Counted from the first letter of the stretch, positions 39,662-49,246 are shown. The stretch is 64,000 bases of DNA from Candidatus Nitrotoga sp. LAW (GCA_003402315.1 QFXI01000026.1:44379-108378), one strand, 5' to 3'. Made by a program: numbers and translations. The notes: generated by a model from the sequence alone, not told the origin.

Positions 39662-40528
39662 TTATTTGCTGGCTTTCTCTAGCCGTTTCTTCGCTACAAA
39701 GCTTTTCAGCCGTTGCAGCGGATTACGGTTACCCAGCCACAACTGGCGGTGATGAAAACGGTTGAGACGGGCATCCAGGTAGGTGTACCAAGGCGTCAAT
39801 TTCAACTCTTGCGGATGCAACAGGGCTAACAGCGCTTGGGTGGTAATAAAGCCCGCACACAGCTTGCAGCCAGCAATTGAGCTGGGGCCCTTGCGTGCCT
39901 TCAGGTTAATGGATTGCGGATCCAGATATTTAAGATGGTGCATCTCCGGGGCAAAGCCCAAAGCAAATTGGATGATTTTTTCCTCTTCACTCATCTCCGG
40001 GGAAATGGCAAAGTAATCTTCATAAGACATGCCTCCCGGCCCAAATGCCAACATCCCTGCCCCCAGCCCCAACGGTATCGCTGCCACGGTAAAAAGCCCC
40101 CGTACCGTAGCCGAATTAATCAATAACGGATGCATATCCACCGCAAATACATCCATGCCATCAACGGCCAGATCCGCACCTGAAAGAAATGCATCAATAT
40201 TATTTGCATCAAGGCCTTTGTCGAAAATTTTTACACGTAATTCCGGGTTGATTTCCAGAGCATATTCCAGCATTACCTCAATTTTGCGGCGACCCAATGT
40301 GCGTGTGTTAGCCCCATACTGTCGATTGAAGTTAGCCAGTTCAAATTCATCGAACTCAGCAATGTGAAATCCACCCACCCCGGCGCGCACCAAACTAATG
40401 AGGTAATCTCCACCCACACCGCCCATACCAGCAATAGCTACGGTGGATCCTTGCAGACGCGCATGCTCATCCAAACTAACGCAACCCAAGTTGCGGCTGA
40501 AAGCGCTGCCATAATCAAATTCAGTCAT
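39662..40528 (-). CDS. ThiF/MoeB-family adenylyltransferase (E1-like)
   Basis: The 288-residue protein has the ThiF Rossmann domain: VAIAGMGGVGGDYLISLVRA (about 30-49), the acidic FDEFELANFNRQYGA and an Arg/Asp set for ATP (NPELRVKIF, AVDGMDVFAVDMH). A C-terminal tail has one CKLC motif instead of two CxxC pairs, so zinc binding would need other ligands. E1-like enzymes adenylate the C-terminus of a small protein such as ThiS, MoaD or a peptide. No such partner is visible nearby. The gene stands between the transporter and the PEP-CTERM gene; the 220-base gap to 39441 shows nothing. Confidence 0.85.
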   Translation of the reverse strand: MTEFDYGSAFSRNLGCVSLDEHARLQGSTVAIAGMGGVGGDYLISLVRAGVGGFHIAEFDEFELANFNRQYGANTRTLGRRKIEVMLEYALEINPELRVKIFDKGLDANNIDAFLSGADLAVDGMDVFAVDMHPLLINSATVRGLFTVAAIPLGLGAGMLAFGPGGMSYEDYFAISPEMSEEEKIIQFALGFAPEMHHLKYLDPQSINLKARKGPSSIAGCKLCAGFITTQALLALLHPQELKLTPWYTYLDARLNRFHHRQLWLGNRNPLQRLKSFVAKKRLEKASK

Positions 40529-40745
40529 TACAGGCCTTAATTATTAAAAGGGATGGGCGAGTAGGGAATATGCATATTTACGCAGTAAAGTGGAAATTGC
40601 AAGAGTCTTGATTGCAACATTGGCCGGGAATAACAGCAATCTTTAACTTTATGTGAAATATCGCTTGTCGGAAAAATTTACATTTTTTAACTTTGAATTC
40701 AGTCAATTCATAAATACTTAATTATTAATCAATATATTATATATT

Positions 40746-40762
40746 TGGCACGATATATGCTT
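40746..40762 (+). promoter_or_regulatory. Sigma-54 promoter of the PEP-CTERM gene
   Basis: TGGCACGATATATGCTT matches the -24/-12 consensus (TGGCAC-N5-TTGCW): GG at 40747-40748 and GC at 40759-40760 with the required ten bases between. It lies 82 bases before the start codon within a 316-base AT-rich gap. The sigma-54 activator PrsR is encoded in the same window, which supports the call. A PrsR-binding site further upstream is not identified. Confidence 0.75.
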
Positions 40763-40844
40763 TAATAAGCCTAAGGTAAATAGCCTTGAATCATATGGGT
40801 TACAAAAAGCGTTAAATTACAATAATTAACATCAGGAGAACGGT

Positions 40845-41621
40845 ATGAAACTTAATAAAATTGCAGCCACGATGATTTTAGCATCGCTTGGGTTTACCAG
40901 CTTAAATGCCCAAGCCGTGACAGTTGATGGCATTACTTGGGATCCTAATAGCTTTTTCGATTTCAGTTCTACTACTAATCTTTTTGAAATTACGAGTGGC
41001 ACGGCAGGCGCTGAAATTAGTGGTTACGGCAAGGTAACTTCTCTTAATGCGGAAGGAACTTTTGCTCCTATCGGAAGGGAATTGACTTATCAATTTGGTG
41101 GTTTTATCTTAAACGCTGCCACTACTTTTAATCCTTTTGGGTCTGGCATCAACGCAGACGGTAGCTTTTCTTTCACTGGAGGCTGGCTCAAAGTGTTTTC
41201 GGATGCATCAGCAGACTTTAATGCTCTTATAAAAAGCACTTCTGGGGATGGTACACTTTTTCTCGACATGATTGCCAATGCTACAGCACTCTCACCTAAT
41301 ACCTTAACTGGAACAGTTACCGGGGCAAATAGCGTTGGCCTAACAGGTCAAGGTACTGGTTATTTTGATGTTGTCGGTGGCTCTGCCGCTGTTTATGTGG
41401 ATACCAATACTCAACCTGGATCATCTGATTTCACATATACATCCTCGTTCCAAGCTCTTAACTCTCCCATTGTTAATGGTGGGGTAGTAGTGGCTAATGC
41501 TTTTGGTACGAATGAACTTTTTGGTCAATCAGTTAATGTTCCTGAGCCAACCAGTATTGCTCTGCTGGGGTTAGGCCTATTGGGTCTAGGCTTTAGTCGC
41601 CGCAATAAGAAATCTGCATAA
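40845..41621 (+). CDS. PEP-CTERM sorting-domain protein
   Basis: The 258-residue exported protein has a signal peptide (MKLNKIAATMILASLGFTSLNAQA, shown in part as LNKIAATMILASLGF). It has a Ser/Thr/Gly/Asn-rich beta-type body and the C-terminal sorting tag VPEPTSIALLGLGLLGLGFS followed by the basic tail RRNKKSA (residues 232-258). Such tags are cut by an exosortase at the inner membrane, and the proteins end up in the extracellular matrix. AGGAG lies 8 bases before the ATG. A sigma-54 promoter precedes it and a strong terminator follows, so it is a single-gene unit. The body has no recognised domain. Confidence 0.93.
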   Translation: MKLNKIAATMILASLGFTSLNAQAVTVDGITWDPNSFFDFSSTTNLFEITSGTAGAEISGYGKVTSLNAEGTFAPIGRELTYQFGGFILNAATTFNPFGSGINADGSFSFTGGWLKVFSDASADFNALIKSTSGDGTLFLDMIANATALSPNTLTGTVTGANSVGLTGQGTGYFDVVGGSAAVYVDTNTQPGSSDFTYTSSFQALNSPIVNGGVVVANAFGTNELFGQSVNVPEPTSIALLGLGLLGLGFSRRNKKSA

Positions 41622-41644
41622 CCTGAGTTCCTGAGCTTTAATTA

Positions 41645-41680
41645 AAAAAAGGCCGCGCAGATATCTGCGCGGCCTTTTTT
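41645..41680. terminator. Bidirectional intrinsic terminator after the PEP-CTERM gene
   Basis: The 36 bases form a perfect palindrome: six A, GGCCGCGCAGAT, ATCTGCGCGGCC, six T. The 12-bp GC-rich stem is flanked by A and T runs so it can stop transcription from either side. It serves the PEP-CTERM gene on the plus strand and possibly the minus-strand acyltransferase gene ending at 41890. The remaining ~210 bases to that gene show nothing. Confidence 0.92.
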
Positions 41681-41889
41681 AATTCAAATAATTTCTATGA
41701 AGGCTCATCAGAACCGGACGATGATTTTCACCCTAAATCATACTTGGTAAATCGGATGGAATTTTAAACTGAATTTCCATTGATTAGCCCTACCTCATAG
41801 CACACGCGCCATTGCATGCCAAGAAACAAGGTCAAATAGCAAATACTGCGCTTTTGGCATAAACCCGATAGAAAATTTATGTGACTGAT

Positions 41890-42663
41890 TTAACAAGTAA
41901 GCGCTGCGTCCTGAAAAAAACTGGATTTAAAATGCGATAGACAGGTATCACGGTTAGCCAAGACTGATTTAACAACATGAACACCTATGAGATAGGGTTG
42001 TCGCGGGGGTTGAACTGCAGTATTGAGAGGACCAGCCGCTTGAAATGGAAAACCGATCCGGATGAGCAACCGTGCCAAAGACGGCTCCATGGCCGCGTAG
42101 CAATGAGTAAGGCCATGTTTGTTAGCCAGCTTGAATATTTCGTGATATAAACCCATAGCTACGAGCGGACCATCTTGTTTGTCTGCCACACTCGCAGGAT
42201 GCGGTCGCTGTGCTGGTGTCTGATGTAACCCAGCACTTGAGAGCTCACCTCGGTTCCGACGCAATTCTTTAGCAATAGCCAAACGACCAATTTCACCAGA
42301 CTGATTAGATGAATTGGGCATCTGGTGGGTTGTTGGGTAACGGGATGTAATGCTTAAACCTTTGGCATTGGGCAGAATTAACCGTGAACAACCAGCAGCG
42401 GCGCCCGTTTCCAATGAACGGCATAGCACATGTACACTGTGCGCATCGTATGCATCACTCTCCAGCGGAACGTCACTGAAAAACCGGTTGATACTAGGCA
42501 CACGCTTTAGCTCTTCACAGAAGACTTTATGTCGCAGAGCAAGATAATCCCGGTATGCTCGGGTACCTGGCGTCACTATGGAATATACAAATTTATTTTC
42601 CACTCTACCATGATCCTTTATAAATACAGCAATACACTCTAGTATTTGCAAAGCATTAATCAT
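41890..42663 (-). CDS. PEP-CTERM/exosortase-associated acyltransferase (copy 1)
   Basis: The 257-residue GNAT-fold protein resembles N-acyl-amino-acid/homoserine-lactone synthases. The core is the segment from TPGTRAYRDYLALRHKVF (about 30-47) through SDAYDAHSVHVLCRSLETGA, SRLILPNAKGLSI and GEIGRLAIAKELRR. The C-terminal part is LVAMGLYHEIFKLANKHGLT and CYAAMEPSLARLLIRIGFPF. Members co-occur with exosortase systems and are thought to make an acylated signal or matrix component; the product is unproven. A second copy of identical length lies upstream at 42983. Confidence 0.88.
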   Translation of the reverse strand: MINALQILECIAVFIKDHGRVENKFVYSIVTPGTRAYRDYLALRHKVFCEELKRVPSINRFFSDVPLESDAYDAHSVHVLCRSLETGAAAGCSRLILPNAKGLSITSRYPTTHQMPNSSNQSGEIGRLAIAKELRRNRGELSSAGLHQTPAQRPHPASVADKQDGPLVAMGLYHEIFKLANKHGLTHCYAAMEPSLARLLIRIGFPFQAAGPLNTAVQPPRQPYLIGVHVVKSVLANRDTCLSHFKSSFFQDAALTC

Positions 42664-42982
42664 GCCACATATATATTTTCATTTAAAACATATCATTAAA
42701 ATATGTGTATATTTACATTAATGATATATGTCGTTATATGACGACATAAAATTATGTAAATAACTAATAATTTGAAATTAAATAGATATTTTTGTCTCTC
42801 AAAAGAGACAAATTTAAATTCTAACAAGCCAATTTAGACATAACATATTGATCAATATGTATATATTAAAAAAACCATGACATTGATCATTCAAATTTGG
42901 ATAGAAATTAGCTATATCGCGCTTACAACATTTCAATCCAGAGTTTAGAACAGGGTTCGCGTCAAACTGATTCTATATCAAT
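42664..42982. other. AT-rich gap with several palindromes between acyltransferase paralogues
   Basis: These 319 bases contain no gene. A perfect 18-bp palindrome ACATATTGATCAATATGT lies at 42843-42860. A 9-bp stem with a 4-base loop (TTTGTCTCT / AGAGACAAA, 42791-42812) and inverted repeats around 42690-42750 (ATATCATTA/TAATGATAT) are also present. The gap must hold the promoter for copy 1 and the end of copy 2. The palindromes could be operator sites. Confidence 0.45.
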
Positions 42983-43756
42983 CTAAATATTAGAGGGAGG
43001 CGAGGGAGGAGTATCGTTCGTATTTTGCGCTTGTAAAAAACTAAGGATTTGCGTTCCGCGCTGACTCAAGCTGCGTTCCATCTCAAATGCACTGATAAGA
43101 TAGACCCGTCTGGGGGGCTGAACATTATCATTAACGGGACCAACCGGAACAAATGGAAACCCCAATGTATTGAGAAGTCGACTAAAGCGGTTATCCATGG
43201 CCGCCATGCAGTATTTAATATTTTCTTGCTGACATAGCAGATAAATTTCCCGGTATATACCTAAAACCAGTTCCGGTTGGCGTCGACGGTTTTTTTCAGG
43301 TTGATAGATCATTTCGGGTTCAGGATCGCCCTGAAATGGTTTGTCTTTATCCTCTTGCCGACGTCGGAACTCAGGAGCAATAGCCATGCGGGAGATTTCG
43401 CCAATATTAGCATCAGTCGCATCTAGATAGGGCAAGGGGCGGTAAATGACGTATCTGGGAGTCACATTTAACCCACTTGAGTTGGGAAGAATGACTCGGG
43501 CTGATGCTGCGGAAATGCCGGTGGATTTGTGGTAGGCCATGAAGTGGCGACTGTGTGGATCATATTGATCAGTCTCCATGAACCGGCCATTACTGGAAAG
43601 CGGACATGAAAATGGAACAATGCGTTGAAGTTCTTTACAGAAAACCTCATATCGGAATTCGAGATAAAGTTCATAAGCAGGAGTCCCCAGTACGACCTCC
43701 TCGAAACGAAAATAGACGGTTTCCATACTAGGCACCTTAGTCTGATCCGTATTCAT
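42983..43756 (-). CDS. PEP-CTERM/exosortase-associated acyltransferase (copy 2)
   Basis: A paralogue of the 41890 gene, also 257 residues. Shared landmarks are the opening (TPAYELYLEFRYEVFCKELQ), ETDQYDPHSRHFMAYHKSTG, ARVILPNSSGLNVTPRYVIY, EISRMAIAPEFRRR and the end LLNTLGFPFVPVGPVNDNVQ with PPRRVYLISAFEMERSL. The C-terminus is Pro/Thr-rich. Its ATG overlaps the stop of the upstream methyltransferase (ATGA), so the two are co-translated. The enzyme class is as for copy 1; the central region differs most, suggesting a different substrate. Confidence 0.88.
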   Translation of the reverse strand: MNTDQTKVPSMETVYFRFEEVVLGTPAYELYLEFRYEVFCKELQRIVPFSCPLSSNGRFMETDQYDPHSRHFMAYHKSTGISAASARVILPNSSGLNVTPRYVIYRPLPYLDATDANIGEISRMAIAPEFRRRQEDKDKPFQGDPEPEMIYQPEKNRRRQPELVLGIYREIYLLCQQENIKYCMAAMDNRFSRLLNTLGFPFVPVGPVNDNVQPPRRVYLISAFEMERSLSQRGTQILSFLQAQNTNDTPPSPPSNI

Positions 43757-44547
43757 GCTTTTTCTCCGGTGATGATAAATACACCACCAGCAATTAATTG
43801 ATGTCCAGCCGCCACTTTCTGGGACAAATCATCAAATAATTGCATGATGTCGACCGTATCCCCTAACAAAGAGGCTTTGTAACCTAGTAGGATATTAAAT
43901 AGTATGTTGAAGGATAATTCGCTACTAGTAAGAGCAAGAATACGGCTTTTAACATTAACGAACCCTGCGTCGGCCATCATGTGCTGTAATTTACGGCCAA
44001 TGAAACGGTCTCCCCCTTGTTCGGTTTGGGTTATCTGGGCTGTGCGCAGAATTTGACTGACACGCTGATCCTCAGGATAAAAAACGACTAAACCGTCGTC
44101 GGAATCAACAGCGCAGAAGCGCCCACCTGGTCGCATGACCCGGTGGATTTCAGAAATCACAGTTTCTGGCTGTGGAATGTGCTGAAGAACGAACCGGGCA
44201 TATGAAAAATCGATGCTGCTGTCCGGGACAGGCAATTGGGATCCATAGGCCTGAATTGGATACAAACCACAGGCAGGCTTATTGCGAACATTGCCTTCCA
44301 CCTGGGCCAACAAAGTGCGGCTTGGCTCAACTACATATAGACTACCCTCTGGTGCTAGTTCAGCCAACAGATCGGAAACAAATCCAGGGCCACAACCCAA
44401 TTCAAGCACATTGTGCCCGGACTGAATGCCTGCCGAACGTAATATGCCAGCCTCCATGCCACGAACTGCTTGGGCTTGCTGGCGCAGCCGCTCGGCTTGG
44501 AAAGCAGTGTCATTTAACGTTTCAAAGTGGTAGGAACCTGTACTCAT
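43753..44547 (-). CDS. Class I SAM-dependent methyltransferase linked to the acyltransferase
   Basis: ATG 44547 gives 264 residues (MSTGSYHFETLNDTAFQAER). The frame also extends to a TTG at 44580. Motif I is VLELGCGPGFVSDLLAELA and the acidic strand end is LYVVEPSRTLLA. Post-motif features are IDFSYARFVLQHIPQPETVI and VMRPGGRFCAVDSDDGLVVF. The stop overlaps the acyltransferase start by four bases, which argues that both act in the same small-molecule pathway; that is inference. The 345-base gap upstream to prsT shows no gene and no convincing promoter. Confidence 0.87.
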   Translation of the reverse strand: MSTGSYHFETLNDTAFQAERLRQQAQAVRGMEAGILRSAGIQSGHNVLELGCGPGFVSDLLAELAPEGSLYVVEPSRTLLAQVEGNVRNKPACGLYPIQAYGSQLPVPDSSIDFSYARFVLQHIPQPETVISEIHRVMRPGGRFCAVDSDDGLVVFYPEDQRVSQILRTAQITQTEQGGDRFIGRKLQHMMADAGFVNVKSRILALTSSELSFNILFNILLGYKASLLGDTVDIMQLFDDLSQKVAAGHQLIAGGVFIITGEKA

Positions 44548-44892
44548 GTTGTGACCATGTCCAATGCCGAGCCTGACCAATAACCAATATGGCTTGTGTC
44601 AGAATGCAATTCGTTCGTTATTATCGATATTCATGGTATCGGCAACAACGCAAAATAACTTGATACATGAGCGGTAATTTATTTTTACTTAAAGATACAG
44701 CCCGGCACCGCACGCAAAAAACAATGGAACCAGCATTTTTAGGGGCATGATGAACCCACTATTACATCACTGGTTTCTTTATTTGTTTATCCCATGGCTA
44801 CATTGCCACCTGCCCATTTGCAATAAATTTTCGATTACTACAACCATGCATGGTGTAACGGAGACAGCGTAAAACGCCACTGTCACCACCTA

Positions 44893-47676
44893 CTACAACT
44901 GCTTTAGCAATGTTTTTGCTTCCTCAACCTGGGGAAAAGTTTTTCCGGTAGCCAGAATTTGCTCCAATTCTTTACGTGCCTTGACCTTGTCCCCAGATTT
45001 GACCAATCCCAACACTAGATGATAACGAATAGCGACTGCTTCCGGCGCCACGCTGGCGGCCTTTTGTAGAAGCGGCAAACCACGCGTTATGTTGCCTTGT
45101 TCCACCAACATCCAACCCAAGGTGTCGAGTATTGCCGGATTGTCAGGAGCAAGTTGGTTGGCTTTCTCGGCATACTCCAAAGCACGGGGATCTTTTTCCT
45201 GTTGATAGAGCCAAGCAAGATTGTTCAATGCCGGAATATTTTTTGCATTTTGCTGCAACACAGCTTGGTATTGTTCGATAGCGGCTTTATTCTGCTTGCT
45301 GGCAAGATAAATTCCTGCCTGATACATTCTGGCAGTGACATCGGCAGGATGCTCTTTTAACCATTGAGCCAAGCGGATATCTGCTGCCTTACCTTTACCG
45401 GCTTGGCCTAGGGAAGCGTGCAATTTCACCATGAGCGAACCATTTTTGCTGACAGTAAATGCCTGTTCATAGGCCTTCACCGCTAGATCAGGTTTTTTTT
45501 GCGCCATCAGCACGTCACCTTCTAACTCAAAACCCACAGTAGATTTAAAGTTTTTTTTCTGAACTTGCCGGGCAATTGTAAGAGCTTGCTCATAATTTCC
45601 CTTTTTGGCCTCCAAAGAGGCTAAAGCTAATTGTGCTTCTAGATAATCCGATTGCAATGATAGTGATTTTTTGAGAGCGTCCGATGCTGCCGGCTCGTTT
45701 TGCATTGCCATGTGAACCGTAGCGATGAAAAATTGGGCAGGGGCAGAGTCCGGCTTCATGGCGGCAAGCCTGCTGTAGGTTTCCAAAGCGGCCGGCTTGT
45801 CGTCATTAGCGAATTGGGCTTGCGCCAGAATATTCAGAACCTCTGGGCTTCCGGAGTTGGAGCCTTGAAGTTTTTGGGCGAGGGTAAGTGCCTTTTGTTT
45901 TTCACCTATGCGTAAATAGTGAGTGGCCAATAGCATGGCCGGCTGCAACTCATTGGGATTTTCTTTGCTGCCATTCTCCAACCAGGTAGTCGCTTCCTTG
46001 GTCTGCCCTTGAGAGAGCGCAAGACTGGCCAGCGCATTTATAACTTGAGAATTTTTTTTATCTTTTTCGAGCATAGCCTCAAGGCGCTTTTTTGCCACTT
46101 CTGGCTTTTTGTCCAGCAAATCAAGTTGTACCAGATTCATCACAGCAGGAAAATTGACGGGTTGGATAGAAAGCGCTTTTTCAAAGCTCGCGCGTGCAGC
46201 AGCACTATCATTTTTGCCCAAATAAGCAGCGCCTTTCAGGTTGTAAACAAGGGGGCTGTCAGGCTGTTCTTTTTCAAGAGCCTTTACTGTTGTGAGTGCC
46301 TTATCATATTCTTTAAGGCGAAGGTGGGTCATCACTAACAAGACGCCTGCTTTAGGTGACTTAGTGTCCATTGCTGCTGCTGTTTCCATTTCAGCCACCG
46401 CACGGTCATTCTCGCCTAGCGCCAGTTTGCTTAAGCCTAGAGCGCTATGAAGTTCTGCCGCTTTCGGCGCAAGCGCACTAGCCTTTGCAAAATATTCTGT
46501 CGCTTTTGTGTAGTCTCCGGCCTGCATATATAATTCACCCGCAAGTGCCAGTAATTGAATATCATCTTGTTGTACGGCTTTAAGCGCTGGCGCCAATACA
46601 TCAATTGCATTTTGTGTACGATGGCTTTTCAATAACGTGGATGCCATCAATTTTCGAGCGTAAAGATTACCTGGATCCCTTTCCAGATATTTTTTCAAAT
46701 GTTGTTCGGCTTGCGGCATTGACCCAAGTGCGAACTGCACGGCTCCTGCCAGTAAAACGCTAGGCATATGTTCTGGTGCCGCACGTAGAACTGTCTGTAA
46801 TGATTCCAACGCCGCAGCATGCTTTCCTTGGCGGAAATCAAGCAGGGCTTGCGCATAGACAGTGATTAGGCTGTTCGGCGATGTTTTGCGTGCCGCGTCG
46901 ATATCCGCTTTAGCCAAATCAAGTTTCCCCGCATCAATTTCCAAAAAGGCCTTGTTGATGTGGGCAGAGTTATTATCCGGCTGCAATTTTAAAGCTTGGT
47001 CATAAGCGGCCAGAGCAAGGTCAAATTTTCCTTGGGCACGCAGAAAATCACCTTTAAAAAGCGCCACATCCGTGTTTTGTGGATTTTTGGTTACAGCTTG
47101 TTCGGTGAAGCCTGTTGCGGCATCGATATTTTTCTCCGTAATCGAATGCCTGGCTAACCCGATAAGCGCGTCCGGGAAATCGGGTTTATTTTTCAGGGCC
47201 TGCTCAAACGATTCCTTGGCTTCCTTGCCTTTGCCTAAAGCTAAATAAGCATTACCGCGCGAGACTGATATTTCAGCAGATTCTTTTTCTCCTGGAACCT
47301 GCTTGATTTCATCCAGAACTGCCTGAAATTTACCTTGCATGAGCAAGGTTTTACCCAAATCAGGCGACACCTTAGCGGGATTCATCCCCAAGCTCAAAGC
47401 CTTGCGAAGCTCTTTCTCGGCTGAAGGGAAATCTGCAGTTTCATTGTAAATAGTACCCAAAAGATAACGGGCTTCGACATCATCCGGATTTTTTTGCAAC
47501 GCATTTTTTAGTTGGATAATAGCGGCCTTGTTATCACCCTTCTGTTGATACTGTTTTGCTTCAGCAACCAGCGTCTCTGAGGTCTGCGTTTTACCGCAGG
47601 CAGTCATGCCACCCATGCACAGGATCGTTACAAAAACTATTACATTGGTTATTTTTTGCCTGTTTATGTTTAGCAT
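44893..47676 (-). CDS. prsT: PEP-CTERM system TPR-repeat lipoprotein PrsT
   Basis: From ATG 47676 (AAGGAA nine bases upstream) the product has 927 residues. A lipoprotein signal ends in MGGMTAC. The rest is an array of more than twenty 34-residue TPR units, for example AKQYQQKGDNKAAIIQLKNA and ARASFEKALSIQPVNFPAVM, ending LEQILATGKTFPQVEEAKTL. PrsT is a marker of PEP-CTERM exopolysaccharide loci and probably scaffolds polymer assembly or export at the membrane. The length is usual for the family. The 289 bases between its start and the next gene show nothing. Confidence 0.92.
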   Translation of the reverse strand: MLNINRQKITNVIVFVTILCMGGMTACGKTQTSETLVAEAKQYQQKGDNKAAIIQLKNALQKNPDDVEARYLLGTIYNETADFPSAEKELRKALSLGMNPAKVSPDLGKTLLMQGKFQAVLDEIKQVPGEKESAEISVSRGNAYLALGKGKEAKESFEQALKNKPDFPDALIGLARHSITEKNIDAATGFTEQAVTKNPQNTDVALFKGDFLRAQGKFDLALAAYDQALKLQPDNNSAHINKAFLEIDAGKLDLAKADIDAARKTSPNSLITVYAQALLDFRQGKHAAALESLQTVLRAAPEHMPSVLLAGAVQFALGSMPQAEQHLKKYLERDPGNLYARKLMASTLLKSHRTQNAIDVLAPALKAVQQDDIQLLALAGELYMQAGDYTKATEYFAKASALAPKAAELHSALGLSKLALGENDRAVAEMETAAAMDTKSPKAGVLLVMTHLRLKEYDKALTTVKALEKEQPDSPLVYNLKGAAYLGKNDSAAARASFEKALSIQPVNFPAVMNLVQLDLLDKKPEVAKKRLEAMLEKDKKNSQVINALASLALSQGQTKEATTWLENGSKENPNELQPAMLLATHYLRIGEKQKALTLAQKLQGSNSGSPEVLNILAQAQFANDDKPAALETYSRLAAMKPDSAPAQFFIATVHMAMQNEPAASDALKKSLSLQSDYLEAQLALASLEAKKGNYEQALTIARQVQKKNFKSTVGFELEGDVLMAQKKPDLAVKAYEQAFTVSKNGSLMVKLHASLGQAGKGKAADIRLAQWLKEHPADVTARMYQAGIYLASKQNKAAIEQYQAVLQQNAKNIPALNNLAWLYQQEKDPRALEYAEKANQLAPDNPAILDTLGWMLVEQGNITRGLPLLQKAASVAPEAVAIRYHLVLGLVKSGDKVKARKELEQILATGKTFPQVEEAKTLLKQL

Positions 47677-47965
47677 AACTTCATTTCCTTTGAATTTCGT
47701 GGTGGCTTTAAATTGATACGACAGTAACGCTAACCTAGAAACTATGAAAACAGTAGTCAATCTGCATCATCTCCCACAGAAGAAGTATGGAACCTCCCGC
47801 AAATGACATAACTCAATCCTACCAATGAAATATACTCGTTCGCCCTGAGTCTGCTGAAGAATGAGCAAATTTTTAACTAACTATTTCTTATTATTTATTT
47901 TGTACTTATTGAAATATTACACACTACGAATCGCATGGAAGTGCCCTAGAGCCAATTACTTTTAT

Positions 47966-49246
47966 CTAAAGTCTCCAGACATTAAGCCCAGCCGCGCGCA
48001 AAGCTGTCTGGTCAAAATGGGATTTAACATCAATAAAGCAACCATTCGAAACAATTTTTTCTTGGAAATCAGTAATGGGCCTGGCAAGAAATTCGCGGTG
48101 TGAAACTGCGGCAATCATTGCATCTGCGCGTGGCAACTTTTCCCAAGTTACAAGTTCCAGGCCATACTCGTGAAGGGCATCTACAATAGTAGTGACTGGA
48201 TCATGAACAAAAACTTCTACACCGTAAGACCGAAGTTCGAGAATAATGTCCATAACCTTCGAATTCCTGAGGTCAGGGCAATTTTCTTTAAATGTCAAAC
48301 CAAGTACAGTTACTTTTGAGCCTTTTACATTAAGACCGGCACGGATCATTTCTTTTACGGTTTTTTCCGCAATAAATTTTGCCATTCCGTCATTTATTCG
48401 ACGCCCCGCCAGTATCACTTGAGGGTGATAGCCAATCATATCTGCTTTATGGGTAAGGTAGTACGGGTCTACACCAATGCAATGCCCACCGACTAACCCG
48501 GGACGAAAAGGGAGAAAATTCCATTTTGTCCCGGCGGCCTGTAGTACCTGCAACGTGTCAATTCCAAGCTTATCGAAAATGATAGCCAATTCATTAATTA
48601 ATGCAATATTCAAATCACGTTGAGTATTTTCAATCACTTTTGCCGCTTCTGCGACCTTAATACTGGATGCTCTATGTACACCGGCACTGATAATAGCTTC
48701 GTAAAGCTTAGCTACTTTTTCCAGCGTTTCGTTGTCATCTCCTGATACAATTTTTACAATGGAAGTAAGAGTGCGTTCTTTATCACCTGGATTAATTCTT
48801 TCCGGAGAATATCCAATGTGAAAATCCTTTTTCCATTCCATGCCAGAATTTTTTTCTAAAATTGGAATACATACTTCCTCAGTAGCGCCGGGATAAACAG
48901 TGGATTCATAAATAATTATTGCGCCGCGCTTCATGTATTTTCCAACCGTTTCGCTGGCGCCAACAAGAGGAGAAAAGTCAGGCTGATGGGCACTATCTAC
49001 GGGCGTTGGAACTGCGATTACAATATAGTCAGCAAGAGATAACTCGGAAGGGTCGGAACTGACGGTAAGATGGGTAGCCTCTTGCAACTTTTCAGTTGAT
49101 AGCTCACCAGTCGGATCAATATGCCGTTTGTAACTTTCGATTTTGGTGGCGGAAAGATCAAATCCGATCGTTTGCTGTTTTTTTCCAAACTCTACAGCCA
49201 GAGGTAAACCCACATATCCAAGCCCAACTACGGCAACAATGTCCAT
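47966..49246 (-). CDS. tviB: UDP-N-acetyl-hexosamine/UDP-glucose 6-dehydrogenase family (TviB/VipA-like)
   Basis: The 426-residue nucleotide-sugar dehydrogenase has the NAD-binding GLGYVGLPLAVEF (9-21), the central IENTQRDLNIALINELA, the catalytic Cys256 in GGHCIGVDPYYL and the C-terminal VTVLGLTFKENCPDLRNSKV. The catalytic context GGHCIGVDPYYLTHKA is that of TviB/WbpO, which oxidise UDP-GlcNAc or UDP-GalNAc to the uronic acid, rather than Ugd. It would supply an acidic sugar for the exopolysaccharide. It is divergent from the EpsB-type sugar transferase. Confidence 0.9.
   Translation of the reverse strand: MDIVAVVGLGYVGLPLAVEFGKKQQTIGFDLSATKIESYKRHIDPTGELSTEKLQEATHLTVSSDPSELSLADYIVIAVPTPVDSAHQPDFSPLVGASETVGKYMKRGAIIIYESTVYPGATEEVCIPILEKNSGMEWKKDFHIGYSPERINPGDKERTLTSIVKIVSGDDNETLEKVAKLYEAIISAGVHRASSIKVAEAAKVIENTQRDLNIALINELAIIFDKLGIDTLQVLQAAGTKWNFLPFRPGLVGGHCIGVDPYYLTHKADMIGYHPQVILAGRRINDGMAKFIAEKTVKEMIRAGLNVKGSKVTVLGLTFKENCPDLRNSKVMDIILELRSYGVEVFVHDPVTTIVDALHEYGLELVTWEKLPRADAMIAAVSHREFLARPITDFQEKIVSNGCFIDVKSHFDQTALRAAGLNVWRL

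Noticed and set aside
44790..44806. GG-N10-GC spacing on the minus strand upstream of the methyltransferase
   Set aside because: The flanking bases do not match TGGCAC/TTGC and the site is about 250 bases from the start codon.
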